DNA of 29,446 nucleotides. It comes from Solobacterium sp. (GTDB lineage Bacteria > Bacillota_I > Bacilli_A > Erysipelotrichales > Erysipelotrichaceae). Below, piece by piece: positions 15,073 through 23,404 of this stretch. A model generated the notes under the pieces. It ran no database searches, was not told the origin of the DNA, and saw only the letters and a list, made by a program, of their open reading frames with translations. Made by a program: the position numbers and the translations under genes. The stretch's first letter is position 1. Each line of letters begins with the position of its first letter. The DNA lies in NCBI GenBank assembly GCA_016291725.1, contig JAEEYJ010000185.1:1-29446 (forward strand), written 5' to 3'.

Positions 15073-16446
15073 GTGAACAAAGCAGTTGACAAATGGATTG
15101 ATGAACACAAGGAAGAACTGATTGCGGACATGCAGGAATGCCTGCGGTATCCTTCACTGGAAGGAAAGCCGGAAGAAGGCATGCCGTTCGGCAAGGACGT
15201 CAATGACTGTCTGGAGAGTACATTGGCTATGGCCAGGCGTCTGGGCCTGGAGGCCCATAGCCTGGATGGTTACTGCGGCTATATTGACTACGGTGAGGGT
15301 GAGGAGATGCTGGGTGTCCTGGCACACCTGGATGTCGTGCCTACCGGGGACGGATGGCTGTATCCTCCGTTTGCAGCAGAGATTCATGATGATAAGCTGT
15401 ATGCCCGTGGAGCGCTGGATGATAAGGGGCCGGCCATTATGTCTGTATATGCCCTGAAAGCAGTCAAGGAAGCAGGAATCCCCCTGAAGCGGAAAGTACG
15501 CATCATCCTCGGCTGCAATGAGGAGACCGGTATGAAGTGCGTGGACTACTACATCGAAAAGATGGGCATGCCGGATCTGTCCTTCAGCCCGGACGCCAAC
15601 TTCCCGGTTGTCAGTTCCGAGAAGAGCGGCTGCGGTGGACGCATTGTGCGCAGGTATGCCTCGGCGGTCCGCCTGGATGCAGGACAGGCATCCAATATCG
15701 CCCCGGGCACTGCGAAAGCGTTTGTGCCGCTGGATATCCAGACGGTCCGCTGCGGCGTTTCCGGTATAGAACTGCCGGAGAAATTCAGCTGGACCCTGAC
15801 CCCTGTGGAAGGCGGTACGGAAATTTTCATGCAGGGAGAGAGCTGTCACGCATCTCTGCCGTGGGAAGGCGCCAATGCTCTGCAGGGTCTGATTTACCTC
15901 ATGAAGGATCTCCCGCTTGCAGAGGAAGACAAGAAGAGCATTGACGGTCTTGTAGAGAGTTTCGGCATGGGCTATTACGGTGAGAATCTCGGACTGGATT
16001 TCGAAGACTACTCCGGCCGGCTGACCTGCAACCTCGGTGTTATGCACTGGGATGAAAACGGCTTCTTCATCACCCTGGACCTGCGGGTGCCTACCAGCAT
16101 GGAGGCGGATTTCCTCCACAAGCGTCTGGATGAAGCAGCGGCCGCGGCAGGCGGTACACTGGAGCGCTGGTACTACGGACAGGGCTTCTCCATTCCGGAG
16201 GATTCCGAACTGGTGCAGGGTCTGCTGAAGGTCTTCATCGACCGGACAGGCGAAACAGACGCAAAGCCGATGCGGATCGGCGGCGGTACCTACGCAAGGC
16301 ATCTGAAGAACGCTGTCAGCTTCGGTCCGGAAGGCTACAAGTGCCCGAGCAGCGTCCATGTAGCGAACGAATTCATTACTATGGAGCAGATCGATCTGAA
16401 CACCAAGCTTCTGGCGGATGCCATCATAGCACTGGCAGGGGAATAG
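15073..16446 (+). CDS. pepV: PepV-type M20 dipeptidase
   Basis: 457 residues, matching Xaa-His dipeptidase/PepV of the M20 metallopeptidases in length and motifs. Likely zinc ligands and catalytic residues are His85 and Asp87 (AHLDVVPTGDGW), Asp116 (GALDDKG), Glu150/Glu151 (NEETG), Asp174 (SPDANFP) and a late His in the YARHLKNAVSFGP region. It cleaves dipeptides, often with an N-terminal beta-Ala or hydrophobic residue, in the cytoplasm. The start is a GTG at 15073, chosen because AAGGAGGAAGG is positioned just before it and overlaps the preceding stop codon. It is followed by its own intrinsic terminator. Sapep and other peptidase V-like members would look the same. Confidence 0.9.
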   Translation: MNKAVDKWIDEHKEELIADMQECLRYPSLEGKPEEGMPFGKDVNDCLESTLAMARRLGLEAHSLDGYCGYIDYGEGEEMLGVLAHLDVVPTGDGWLYPPFAAEIHDDKLYARGALDDKGPAIMSVYALKAVKEAGIPLKRKVRIILGCNEETGMKCVDYYIEKMGMPDLSFSPDANFPVVSSEKSGCGGRIVRRYASAVRLDAGQASNIAPGTAKAFVPLDIQTVRCGVSGIELPEKFSWTLTPVEGGTEIFMQGESCHASLPWEGANALQGLIYLMKDLPLAEEDKKSIDGLVESFGMGYYGENLGLDFEDYSGRLTCNLGVMHWDENGFFITLDLRVPTSMEADFLHKRLDEAAAAAGGTLERWYYGQGFSIPEDSELVQGLLKVFIDRTGETDAKPMRIGGGTYARHLKNAVSFGPEGYKCPSSVHVANEFITMEQIDLNTKLLADAIIALAGE

Positions 16447-16457
16447 TACAGACAAAC

Positions 16458-16483
16458 AGCCTGGCCGGAAGGCCGGGCTTTTT
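16458..16483 (+). terminator. Intrinsic terminator of pepV
   Basis: A nine-bp stem (AGCCTGGCC with GGCCGGGCT, one G-U pair) with a GGAA tetraloop is followed by TTTTTC. It starts 11 bases after the stop codon. Confidence 0.92.
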
Positions 16484-16492
16484 CTATGAACG

Positions 16493-16501
16493 TGGTAGAA
16501 T
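16493..16501 (+). promoter_or_regulatory. Extended -10 promoter of the M42 peptidase gene
   Basis: TGGTAGAAT, an extended -10 box, lies just past the pepV terminator and 20 bases before ATG 16522. It is identical to the minus-strand element before the alpha/beta hydrolase. Confidence 0.5.
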
Positions 16502-16521
16502 ACAGTCAGGAGAAAGAGTAT

Positions 16522-17574
16522 ATGAAAGAATTGCTGAAGACACTCGTCGACATCCCCGGACCCTGCGGATTCGAGCATGAAGTGATCCGGTTCCTCTACG
16601 AACGGCTGAAGGACAGAGCGGATGAAATCTACGTCAACGGACTGGGAGACCTGATCGTTGTCAAGCACGGAGCCAACAAAGGACCGGTACTTGCCGTCTC
16701 TGCCCATACAGATGAAGTAGGCTTCATCGTAAAGAAGATCGAAAGCAGCGGTTTGCTGAGATTCGAAAAGCTCGGCGGCCACGATGACCGGATCCTGCCG
16801 GCACAGCGGGTCATCGTCACCAGTGACAACGGGCCGCATCCCGGCGTCATCGGCACCATCTCTGCGCATATGATGAAATTCGACAACGCACAGATGATCC
16901 GCGGCTACCGGGAGCTGTACATCGATGTCGGTGCCCGGAACAAGGAAGACGTGGAAGCCATGGGCATCAGGCCGGGCGACTGCATCACCTGGGACTCCCC
17001 GGTCCGTGAAGCAGGAAGCCGGCTTTACGGCCATGCGTTCGATGACCGCTGCGGATGCGCGCTGCTGGTCAATGCGTTCGAGACCGTGGATTTCGGTAAA
17101 GTATACGGTACTTTGATCGGTATATTCTCCACCCAGGAGGAAGTCGGTCTGCGCGGTGCGTACGCAGCCGCAGCAGAGCTAAGGCCGGATGTGGCACTGG
17201 CTGTGGATACCACAGCGGTCAGTGACACACCGGAAGGCATGATGGATCATACGCTGGGACTCGGGGAAGGCGCCGGCATCAAGATCATGGATGCCAGCCT
17301 GATCGCTTCGAAAGCCGTGTGGAAGTTCCTGGAGAAATGCGCTGCGGAGGAAGGGATTCCGTACCAGACGGAGATCTTTACCGGGATCGGTACCGATGCC
17401 GGTGCCCTGCACATGGGATACGGAGGTGTGCCGACCGGAGTGATCTCCGTACCTTCCCGCTACGCACATTCCTGTGTGGAGATGATCGATCCGGAAGACT
17501 TCACTGCCTGCGGACGGCTGCTCAATGCATTCATCCTGCGAATGCGTTCAAAGGAAGACTTTGCCTTCCTGTAA
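16522..17574 (+). CDS. M42-family aminopeptidase
   Basis: 350 residues, the standard size for M42 (PepA/FrvX/YsdC-like) metal aminopeptidases. Metal ligands and catalytic residues are visible: His62 and Asp64 (SAHTDEVG), Asp174 (HAFDDRCG), Glu206/Glu207 (STQEEVGLRG), Asp229 (LAVDTT) and His316 (YAHSCVEM). These enzymes form large tetrahedral complexes that trim the N termini of peptides in the cytoplasm. ATG 16522 follows AGGAG by nine bases; the ATG at 16486 lacks a site and precedes the -10 box. It stands downstream of pepV, separated by a terminator, extending a local peptide-degradation theme. Confidence 0.93.
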   Translation: MKELLKTLVDIPGPCGFEHEVIRFLYERLKDRADEIYVNGLGDLIVVKHGANKGPVLAVSAHTDEVGFIVKKIESSGLLRFEKLGGHDDRILPAQRVIVTSDNGPHPGVIGTISAHMMKFDNAQMIRGYRELYIDVGARNKEDVEAMGIRPGDCITWDSPVREAGSRLYGHAFDDRCGCALLVNAFETVDFGKVYGTLIGIFSTQEEVGLRGAYAAAAELRPDVALAVDTTAVSDTPEGMMDHTLGLGEGAGIKIMDASLIASKAVWKFLEKCAAEEGIPYQTEIFTGIGTDAGALHMGYGGVPTGVISVPSRYAHSCVEMIDPEDFTACGRLLNAFILRMRSKEDFAFL

Positions 17575-17596
17575 GCCGGCAGAACATACAGAAAAA

Positions 17597-17627
17597 ACAT
17601 GGCCGCCTGTTGAACAGGCGGTCATGT
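17597..17627. terminator. Bidirectional intrinsic terminator between M42 peptidase and MFS genes
   Basis: A 14-bp stem (ACATGGCCGCCTGT with ACAGGCGGTCATGT, one mismatch or G-U pair) with a TGA loop. On the minus strand it is followed by TTTTTTC (strong); on the plus strand by ATTTCTTTT. It serves two convergent genes. Confidence 0.9.
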
Positions 17628-17648
17628 ATTTCTTTTGATCAAAAGCTT

Positions 17649-18833
17649 TCAGGCACGGGATTTCCGGTGATGTCCATAGTAGACAAAGCCGATCAGGGTT
17701 GAAGCCAGGAACGCTGCAAACGCCAGGATGAACGGCCGCATCGGTCCGGATGTGTAGATCAGTCCAGCAAACAAGGCGCCGAAGATGCCGCCGAGGGAGT
17801 TCATGGACTGATAGAAGCCCATGACTTCGTTGGATGTACGTTCGGTGGACTGGTTGGCGGCCAGGGTCTGCAGCAGCGGCAGACGCAGGACCATAACACT
17901 GCTGTAAAAGATGTATACAGCAACGAACAGGATCTGGCTGTGGTTGACCAGTATTGATCCGGTCAGAAGTGTACAGGCAGCGAGGATGAAGATGAAGGAA
18001 CGGTTGATGTCCGTCTTCCGCTGCAGCCAGAGGCTGACGGTGCTGTTGAGCACCAGTGTCAGAACCGCGATGGCAGCCTTGAAGATGCCGTTGTAGGCGG
18101 AAGTCATCCCGTACTGGTCCTTGATGTAGTAGTTGAAGCACTGTTCATAGGAGTTCTGGCCGACAGCGGATACCGCGACAATCACGAAGAGCAGCGCCAG
18201 TGCCGGGGTGATGAAGGTCCGTACCGCCGCAAAGGCAGCGAAAGGATTGACATCCCGGACATTGAGCGGCGTCTCCGGCTTTGTTTTATACGCTGTATCA
18301 TCGATGCACAGCAGCAGGTAGAGCAGTCCGGACAGGGACAGCAGGATTACCTGTGCGGTGAAGGCCGTTCCTACAGAGAAAATGCCGAGCATACCGCCGA
18401 CAAAGAAGCCGACCGCACTGGAAACATTCTGGATGGTTGTCAGCCAGACCAGGTCGCGTCCGCGGTCGTCAGTAAGGTTGATGACATGGTTGGCCATGGC
18501 GGTATACACACCGCCGGTAAAGATGCCGGCAAACATACGGCCGCCTACGACCTGCAGTTCACTCATTGCGGTACCGAAGATAATCTGGCCTACAGAGTAG
18601 CCGAGGCTGCACAGGAAGATGATCTTCTTTGTGGAAACATAGCTGCAGAGCCTGCCCCAGAACGGGGAAAAGAGGAAGTTCATGGTCATCATTGCGGCAA
18701 ACGCAACACCGAACATCGAACTGTCCAGATTCCGTTCAACAATCAGGGTCGGTGTGACCGGATGGGCAAAACTGGCGGCCATGTTGAAGACGAATGTAAT
18801 GACAAAGAATACCAGCAGTCTGTTTTTTCTCAT
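17649..18833 (-). CDS. MFS transporter, drug-efflux-like
   Basis: 394 residues with about 12 membrane helices. MTMNFLFSPFWGRLCSYVSTKK matches MFS motif A (GxLxDxxGRK-like) after helix 2, and GGRMFAGIFTGGVYTAMANHV resembles the helix-4 region of DHA1-type efflux proteins. The substrate is unknown. ATG 18833 has no ribosome binding site; a promoter (TTGCCT, 17 bases, TACAAT) ends only seven bases before it, so the transcript probably starts at the ATG. The 12-codon upstream extension would start on the -35 box itself and is rejected. Confidence 0.88.
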   Translation of the reverse strand: MRKNRLLVFFVITFVFNMAASFAHPVTPTLIVERNLDSSMFGVAFAAMMTMNFLFSPFWGRLCSYVSTKKIIFLCSLGYSVGQIIFGTAMSELQVVGGRMFAGIFTGGVYTAMANHVINLTDDRGRDLVWLTTIQNVSSAVGFFVGGMLGIFSVGTAFTAQVILLSLSGLLYLLLCIDDTAYKTKPETPLNVRDVNPFAAFAAVRTFITPALALLFVIVAVSAVGQNSYEQCFNYYIKDQYGMTSAYNGIFKAAIAVLTLVLNSTVSLWLQRKTDINRSFIFILAACTLLTGSILVNHSQILFVAVYIFYSSVMVLRLPLLQTLAANQSTERTSNEVMGFYQSMNSLGGIFGALFAGLIYTSGPMRPFILAFAAFLASTLIGFVYYGHHRKSRA

Positions 18834-18840
18834 AGAAACT

Positions 18841-18869
18841 ATTGTACGCAGGGAATACCTAACAGGCAA
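18841..18869 (-). promoter_or_regulatory. Promoter placed for a leaderless MFS transcript
   Basis: On the minus strand, -35 TTGCCT (18864-18869), 17-base spacer and -10 TACAAT (18841-18846). The distance from the -10 box to ATG 18833 is seven bases, the usual distance from a -10 to the transcription start, and no Shine-Dalgarno sequence lies in between. Confidence 0.6.
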
Positions 18870-18873
18870 TAAA

Positions 18874-18898
18874 AAGGCAGGGTATTGTACTCTGCCTT
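18874..18898 (-). terminator. Intrinsic terminator of the large surface protein gene
   Basis: Seven-bp stem AAGGCAG/CTGCCTT with an 11-base loop, followed on the minus strand by TTTATTG. It lies six bases past the stop at 18904. Confidence 0.8.
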
Positions 18899-18903
18899 AT
18901 CCG

Positions 18904-21813
18904 TTATTCTTCGTCTGTGTTCCGGGAGAGCCGCCAGCCGCCGAAGCCCAGCGCACCGAGAATCAATGCCAGCAGAAGCCACAGCCAGGACAGGCTCTTC
19001 TTCACAGGCTCTGCCGGAGCAGGAACAGTTTCTGCCGGTTCCGCCCACCTGGCGTATACGGTTGTATCGGCTTCGATCGGTACCTGGAAATCGAAGGGTT
19101 CCGTCAGATCCTTGTCCTTGTACCAGCCGTCGAACAGGAATCCTTCCTTGGCAGGATCCACCGGCTTGACTACGGTTGTTCCACGGTCGACGGTCTGGGA
19201 AAGGATCTCTGTACCGCCGTAGGTTTCAAAGTAAACCGTGTATGCTGCAGCAGCCGGCGTCTCCGGTACGTAGACCGGTGCCGGTGTTACCGGTACGGTA
19301 TAGGTGGTCTTTGCGGGCTCTGTCCACACACTGTTATCTGCAGTGACAGGCGCTGTGCTGACAACCGCTGCGGTACTGCTGGTGTGGGTTGTGGACGTGC
19401 TTGAATCATTTTCATCCGGATCAGGGTCTGCCGGCTCATCCGGTTCAGGATCCACCGGGTCCTCCGGTACTGTATTCATGCCGAAGATTACCTTACCGTC
19501 GCCTGTCTGCGTGGAACCTGCTCCGGTTCCTCCGAGTTCACCGTTGCCGGTGAAGGCCGCGTCGGAATTCGTGGAGGAAGATCCTCCCTGGCCGCCTCTT
19601 CCGATGCATTCGAGCACCCGTACCATGATCACATCATTCAGGTCAAAGGGCGTCCGGTCATCCATGAAATAGCGTTGACGGTTGAGGTAACGATCAATGA
19701 TTTCCACAGCAGTGAAGTATCTTGCCTCTTCGGATAAGTGTCCCGGTGTTATGGTAGTGCCTGTGATTCCGCATTTTTCCAGGAAAGATGCACAAGTGTA
19801 GCTCTGGTCTGTCTTCCGCTCTATCGGCTCCAGGGCCGTGGCCCCTTCGATGATCCATTTGCGGGACAGGAATTCATTCGAGACCAACGTATCCACAACA
19901 ACGAATGTCATCATGGGAATCGTATCGGTCTGTGCCAGTGCGGCTGCGGCTTCCGCGGTCATGTTCAGCGGATTGTTCGTAGACTCTGTATCCGCAGCTG
20001 TATAGTATACTCTGGCTGCCGAATCATACGGAGCGAGCGGCAGATTATCCGTCTGTGTTCCGGTGTATTCCACCAGACCGGCATAGGCATTGACGGTTCC
20101 TCCGGTGATGGAACCCCGGATGGTCAGGACACAGTCTTCTACATAACGGGGAAGCTCACCGGTGGTGTACGGTACATATTCATGATTGTTGCAGACAACA
20201 TTGAGTGTACTGCCGGAGTCGAGATTGATATCACCGATCGAACAGAAGCCGCCATTCTCAACCAGAGTATTCATTCCAACATAGGAAGTCCCGGAAGCGT
20301 TCAGCAGCGGAATGGTAATGGACTGTCCGTCTAGATAGATGATGCTGTCCTTGAGCTTCGGCGGGGTAACCGTCATTCCATCGCCGTTGATCCGCAGCCG
20401 GCTGTTGTCAAGCAGAACGCTTGTGGAGAGACTGCTCTGGGGATTGAGTGTAACCTCAGTGGACTGAAGCGTCCCCTCGCCGGTGACCGATCCGCCCTCG
20501 TCAAGCGTCACAAAGCCACCCTCGACAACGCCTTCGATGTCCAGGATTCCCTGTACAATCAGTTCGGCGCATTCGGTACCGATACCGATCTGAACGCTCT
20601 TAAGGACAATGGATGCTTCGCTGTCCACCGTCAGTGTACTGTTCTTTCCGAGAACGACGCTGGCAACCGCACCTTTGAGCTCAACCATTCCGTCATGGAC
20701 GGAATCAAAGGCTTCGAAAGGTACATCATTCGTGTATACAGTGACTTCTTCCTTCGGCTGTCCGTTTTCAACCCAGCTTTCCGTGCGCACTGCAGCAGCG
20801 CCGAGCATCAGGGAGGATCCGTCCGGTATCCGCAGCTGGAGATCGTCCAGGCTGTAGGTTTCATCCAGGATTCCGGGGATGCCGCCGTTGAGGAGCAGAT
20901 AGGTTGTTCCATCATCCTGCAGCAGGAAAACGGCTGCACTTCCCACGTCATAGAGAGCAGTGTTGGGGTGCAGAGTAATCGTATTGCCTTCCGTGATGTC
21001 AATGCTGTCAATCAGTACAATGCCTGTGCCGACGATCTGAACGGAGCAGTTGCCGGACAGGGAGCCGATCCGGTTAACGCCGGCGACAGACAGCGTCAGG
21101 GTGCCTCCGTCTGCGGAGATGGTGCCGCCGCCGCTGTAATCGACCATTGCGACGTACTGCCCGGCTACGTTCTTCCAGCCGGTGCCGTTCGACCAGCAGG
21201 AGGACTCATCGTCATCAGGGCTGAATTGTGTACCGTTGATGTTTATGGTAACGGTTCCGGCAGTTTCTGCATCGCTGTCCGTGTTTGCTGCATCGGTCTG
21301 CTGGTCCTGTCCGTCTGCGGCAGGCGCAGCGAAAACAGACACGGCCGCCCGCTGTACAGGGACATCTTCAGCCGCCGGTTCCGGTACATCGGTATCTTCT
21401 GCATCAGCTGCCGCGGGTTCTTCCTCCGTATCCGGTTCAGGTTCCTCTGCAGGTGTTTCTTCCGGAACGGGTTCGAGTTCTTCCACAGCTGTTTCCAGCG
21501 GCTCTCCCGGTGCTGCTTCGGGTTCCTCCGCAACGGTCTCCGTTACCGCCGCCGGCAGTTCTTCAGGAATGATTGTCTGGATTTCCTCCGGTGCGGGTTC
21601 CGTGCTGGGTTCCGGCTCTTCGGAAATGATCACTTCTGCAGGAATCTCCGGTGGATTCTCCTGATTGACGGGTTCCGCAGCCAGGGAGTTTTCCGGCTCT
21701 TCCGTTTCTTCCTCCAGTGCATGGATACCGACAGTATTGAAAAACACCAGGGTCAAAGACAGACCGGAGCACAGCATGATTTTACGGGGCATTTTTCCAA
21801 TGCGTTTTTTCAT
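18904..21813 (-). CDS. Large membrane-anchored surface protein with acidic stalk and InlB-type repeat
   Basis: 969 residues. A signal peptide occupies about 1-33 (LSLTLVFFNTVGIHA). Residues 34 to about 170 are rich in Glu, Pro, Thr and Ala with loosely repeated EEPEP-like units, a probable extended stalk. The middle has beta-helix-like sequence with many Gly, Asp and Asn turns (GTGIVLIDSIDITEGNTITLH, GSVTGEGTLQSTEVTLNPQS). A Pro/Asp/Ser linker (DPVDPEPDEPADPDPDEN) leads to one Listeria-Bacteroides (InlB B-type) repeat at about 859-925 (TVYFETYGGTE, FDGWYKD, TVYARWAE). A membrane helix at about 940-961 ends with RLSRNTDEE; no LPxTG is present, so anchoring is by the membrane. ATG 21813 has AAGGGGG eight bases upstream. 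Adhesion is a reasonable guess, but no ligand-binding domain is recognised. Confidence 0.87.
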   Translation of the reverse strand: MKKRIGKMPRKIMLCSGLSLTLVFFNTVGIHALEEETEEPENSLAAEPVNQENPPEIPAEVIISEEPEPSTEPAPEEIQTIIPEELPAAVTETVAEEPEAAPGEPLETAVEELEPVPEETPAEEPEPDTEEEPAAADAEDTDVPEPAAEDVPVQRAAVSVFAAPAADGQDQQTDAANTDSDAETAGTVTININGTQFSPDDDESSCWSNGTGWKNVAGQYVAMVDYSGGGTISADGGTLTLSVAGVNRIGSLSGNCSVQIVGTGIVLIDSIDITEGNTITLHPNTALYDVGSAAVFLLQDDGTTYLLLNGGIPGILDETYSLDDLQLRIPDGSSLMLGAAAVRTESWVENGQPKEEVTVYTNDVPFEAFDSVHDGMVELKGAVASVVLGKNSTLTVDSEASIVLKSVQIGIGTECAELIVQGILDIEGVVEGGFVTLDEGGSVTGEGTLQSTEVTLNPQSSLSTSVLLDNSRLRINGDGMTVTPPKLKDSIIYLDGQSITIPLLNASGTSYVGMNTLVENGGFCSIGDINLDSGSTLNVVCNNHEYVPYTTGELPRYVEDCVLTIRGSITGGTVNAYAGLVEYTGTQTDNLPLAPYDSAARVYYTAADTESTNNPLNMTAEAAAALAQTDTIPMMTFVVVDTLVSNEFLSRKWIIEGATALEPIERKTDQSYTCASFLEKCGITGTTITPGHLSEEARYFTAVEIIDRYLNRQRYFMDDRTPFDLNDVIMVRVLECIGRGGQGGSSSTNSDAAFTGNGELGGTGAGSTQTGDGKVIFGMNTVPEDPVDPEPDEPADPDPDENDSSTSTTHTSSTAAVVSTAPVTADNSVWTEPAKTTYTVPVTPAPVYVPETPAAAAYTVYFETYGGTEILSQTVDRGTTVVKPVDPAKEGFLFDGWYKDKDLTEPFDFQVPIEADTTVYARWAEPAETVPAPAEPVKKSLSWLWLLLALILGALGFGGWRLSRNTDEE

Positions 21814-21875
21814 ATGATCGACCCCCTTGGCAGTACCGGAGGAGGAATGAACCTCCGGATGTGGGTTGTTTGCAT
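21810..21875 (-). CDS. Possible 21-codon upstream ORF before the surface protein
   Basis: An ATG at 21875 opens 21 codons whose TGA overlaps the surface protein's ATG (ATGA). An AAGGAG lies 15 bases upstream, which is longer than ideal and close to the predicted transcript start. The predicted peptide is basic and Pro-rich, without any known motif. It could be a leader peptide coupling translation, or chance. Confidence 0.25.
   Translation of the reverse strand: MQTTHIRRFIPPPVLPRGSII
21836..21858 (-). promoter_or_regulatory. Small hairpin in the 5' leader of the surface protein mRNA
   Basis: Perfect 7-bp stem CCGGAGG/CCTCCGG with a nine-base loop, ending about 22 bases before the ATG. It contains an AGGAGG-like strand but is not followed by a T-run. 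It may modulate translation. Confidence 0.35.
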
Positions 21876-21900
21876 ACAAAAGGTATAAATCTCCTTATAC

Positions 21901-21929
21901 ATTATATAGGAATCCGCCGTTCTCCTCAA
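21901..21929 (-). promoter_or_regulatory. Promoter of the surface protein gene
   Basis: On the minus strand -35 TTGAGG (21924-21929), 17-base spacer and perfect -10 TATAAT (21901-21906), giving a leader of about 80 bases before ATG 21813. Confidence 0.7.
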
Positions 21930-21968
21930 CGATTGTGGCGTGAAACAGCCGTGCCGGAGAATATAAAA

Positions 21969-21992
21969 ACCACCGTTGCATACAGCGGTGGT
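21969..21992 (-). terminator. Intrinsic terminator of the aminotransferase gene
   Basis: Seven-bp stem ACCACCG/CGGTGGT with a ten-base loop, then TTTTATA on the minus strand. It begins 11 bases past the stop at 22003. Confidence 0.88.
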
Positions 21993-22002
21993 CTGTATTT
22001 GA

Positions 22003-23226
22003 CTATGCCTGGCTGTAGTCCCGCAGGAAGTCGCCGATGTCACGGATGGCCTTGCGCAGTTCATCCGGTTCCGGCAGCAGGATCAACCGGAAATGGTCGG
22101 GTTCCGCCCAGCCGAATCCGGAGCCGTTGACAATGAGGATGTGCTTGGACTCGAGCAGGTCAAAGGCCAGCTGGATATCGTCCTTGACCTTGATCCTGTC
22201 TCCGACCTTCGGGAACAGGTAGAACGCAGCCTGCGGTTTGTGATAGGAGATCAGACCTTCTTCCTGGAGCTTGTCCAGCTCTTCTGCCGCAGCCTGCCGC
22301 TGTTCGTACAGTCTGCCGCCCGGTACGAGCATAGCTCTTGTGCTTTCCGGATCGTTGAGGGCAGCGGGGATGACCAGCTGTGTCAGGGTATTGCCGCACA
22401 GACGCATCGCTGCCAGCTTGAACATCGCCTGGTTCAGGTCCGCCGTCAGTTCGTGCGGTCCGCTGATGACTGCCCATCCGCAGCGGAAGCCGCAGATGAT
22501 GTGGGACTTGGACAGACCGTTCGTTGTGATGACCGGGATATCCGGTGCGATCTTTGCGGTCGATTCAAACGGAATATCATCGAAGATCAGCCGGTCGTAG
22601 ATCTCGTCGGAGATCACCAGCAGATTGTGCTTCCGCGCAAAATCCGTGACCTTCTTCACAGCAGAGGGCGGATAGACCTGACCGGTCGGGTTGTTCGGGT
22701 TGACGAGCAGGACGACGCGTGTGCGGTCAGTCAGCTTTCGTTCCATATCCTCTACGTCCGGGATCCAGCCTTCTTCCTCAACGCAGTGATAGTAGACCGG
22801 TTTTCCCATGGCGAGGTGGACAGCGTTGGTCCACAGGCTGTAATACGGCATCGGGATGAGCATTTCATCTCCGGCGGAGAGAACGCTGGTAGCGATCATC
22901 GTTGCCAGTTCACTGACACCGTTGCCGATGAAGACATCATCTTCCGTGAGGCCCTGGATGCCTCTTGATGTATGGTATTTCAGAATGGCATCGCGCGCTT
23001 CTTCCATGCCGCGGGGATCACAATAGGCTACTGCACGGTCCATGCCTTCCAGCAGGGCGCTGCGTACACTGTCAGGCATACCGAAGCCGAAGGCGGCGGG
23101 GTTCCCGGTATTCAGACGTGTAATATGAATGCCCTGTTTGGACATTTCCAAAGATTTCTGGTAGACGCGTCCGCGGATATCACTGCGGAGCTGATTCACT
23201 TTATCAGAACTGTCGATCTTTTTCAT
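22003..23226 (-). CDS. alaA: AlaA-type alanine aminotransferase
   Basis: 407 residues, a class I/II PLP aminotransferase. It tracks E. coli AlaA closely by memory: LNTGNPAAFGF, IGNGVSELATM, VNPNNPTGQVY (residues 175-185), SDEIYDRLIFDD, GLSKSHIICGFRCGW and PGGRLYEQR. The PLP Lys is Lys240; Asp207 and Tyr210 contact the cofactor. It should interconvert pyruvate plus glutamate with alanine plus 2-oxoglutarate in the cytoplasm, which fits a peptide-fermenting lifestyle with alanine as product. A GGGGGG stretch six bases before the ATG is the ribosome binding site. A 33-base dyad covers the upstream promoter region. Confidence 0.9.
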   Translation of the reverse strand: MKKIDSSDKVNQLRSDIRGRVYQKSLEMSKQGIHITRLNTGNPAAFGFGMPDSVRSALLEGMDRAVAYCDPRGMEEARDAILKYHTSRGIQGLTEDDVFIGNGVSELATMIATSVLSAGDEMLIPMPYYSLWTNAVHLAMGKPVYYHCVEEEGWIPDVEDMERKLTDRTRVVLLVNPNNPTGQVYPPSAVKKVTDFARKHNLLVISDEIYDRLIFDDIPFESTAKIAPDIPVITTNGLSKSHIICGFRCGWAVISGPHELTADLNQAMFKLAAMRLCGNTLTQLVIPAALNDPESTRAMLVPGGRLYEQRQAAAEELDKLQEEGLISYHKPQAAFYLFPKVGDRIKVKDDIQLAFDLLESKHILIVNGSGFGWAEPDHFRLILLPEPDELRKAIRDIGDFLRDYSQA

Positions 23227-23239
23227 GCAGAACCCCCCT

Positions 23240-23272
23240 AATGCTGTTTATCTATTGTATATTAACAGTATT
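23240..23272. promoter_or_regulatory. Operator-like dyad before alaA
   Basis: AATGCTGTTTAT (23240-23251) and ATTAACAGTATT (23261-23272) are inverted repeats matching at 10 of 12 bases, separated by nine bases. A minus-strand -10-like TACAAT (ATTGTA on plus) lies within the spacer. The arrangement suggests a repressor site; no regulator is encoded next to it. Confidence 0.45.
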
Positions 23273-23352
23273 CCGGAAAAGAAGATACCGGAGATTTCTA
23301 TCTTGCAAAATCATGAAAATAACCCGGAAAAATGAAAGAAACCTGAAAACAA

Positions 23353-23380
23353 TTGCCCGTACAGGAATCAGGGATATAAT
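23353..23380 (+). promoter_or_regulatory. Promoter of the OFA-like MFS gene
   Basis: -35 TTGCCC (23353-23358), 16-base spacer and perfect -10 TATAAT (23375-23380); ATG 23405 follows AGGAGAAG. Confidence 0.68.
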
Positions 23381-23404
23381 AAACGAGGTTTCAGGAGAAG
23401 AATC

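Noticed and set aside
14215..15108. 297-codon minus-strand frame opposite the MuiA-like gene
   Set aside because: Shadow of a recognisable DUF4139 protein; no promoter or ribosome binding site.
15154..17034. 626-codon open frame on the minus strand opposite pepV and the M42 gene
   Set aside because: It lies antisense to two clear metallopeptidase genes with intact active sites, crosses a terminator and promoter, has no domain I recognise and no ribosome binding site. Composition bias of GC-rich codons explains it.
18904..19060. Sortase-type LPxTG anchor on the surface protein
   Set aside because: The C terminus has a hydrophobic helix and short charged tail but no LPxTG-like motif before it.
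21814..21879. TTG start adding 22 residues to the surface protein
   Set aside because: It would place a non-hydrophobic segment before the signal peptide, while ATG 21813 has its own good ribosome binding site.
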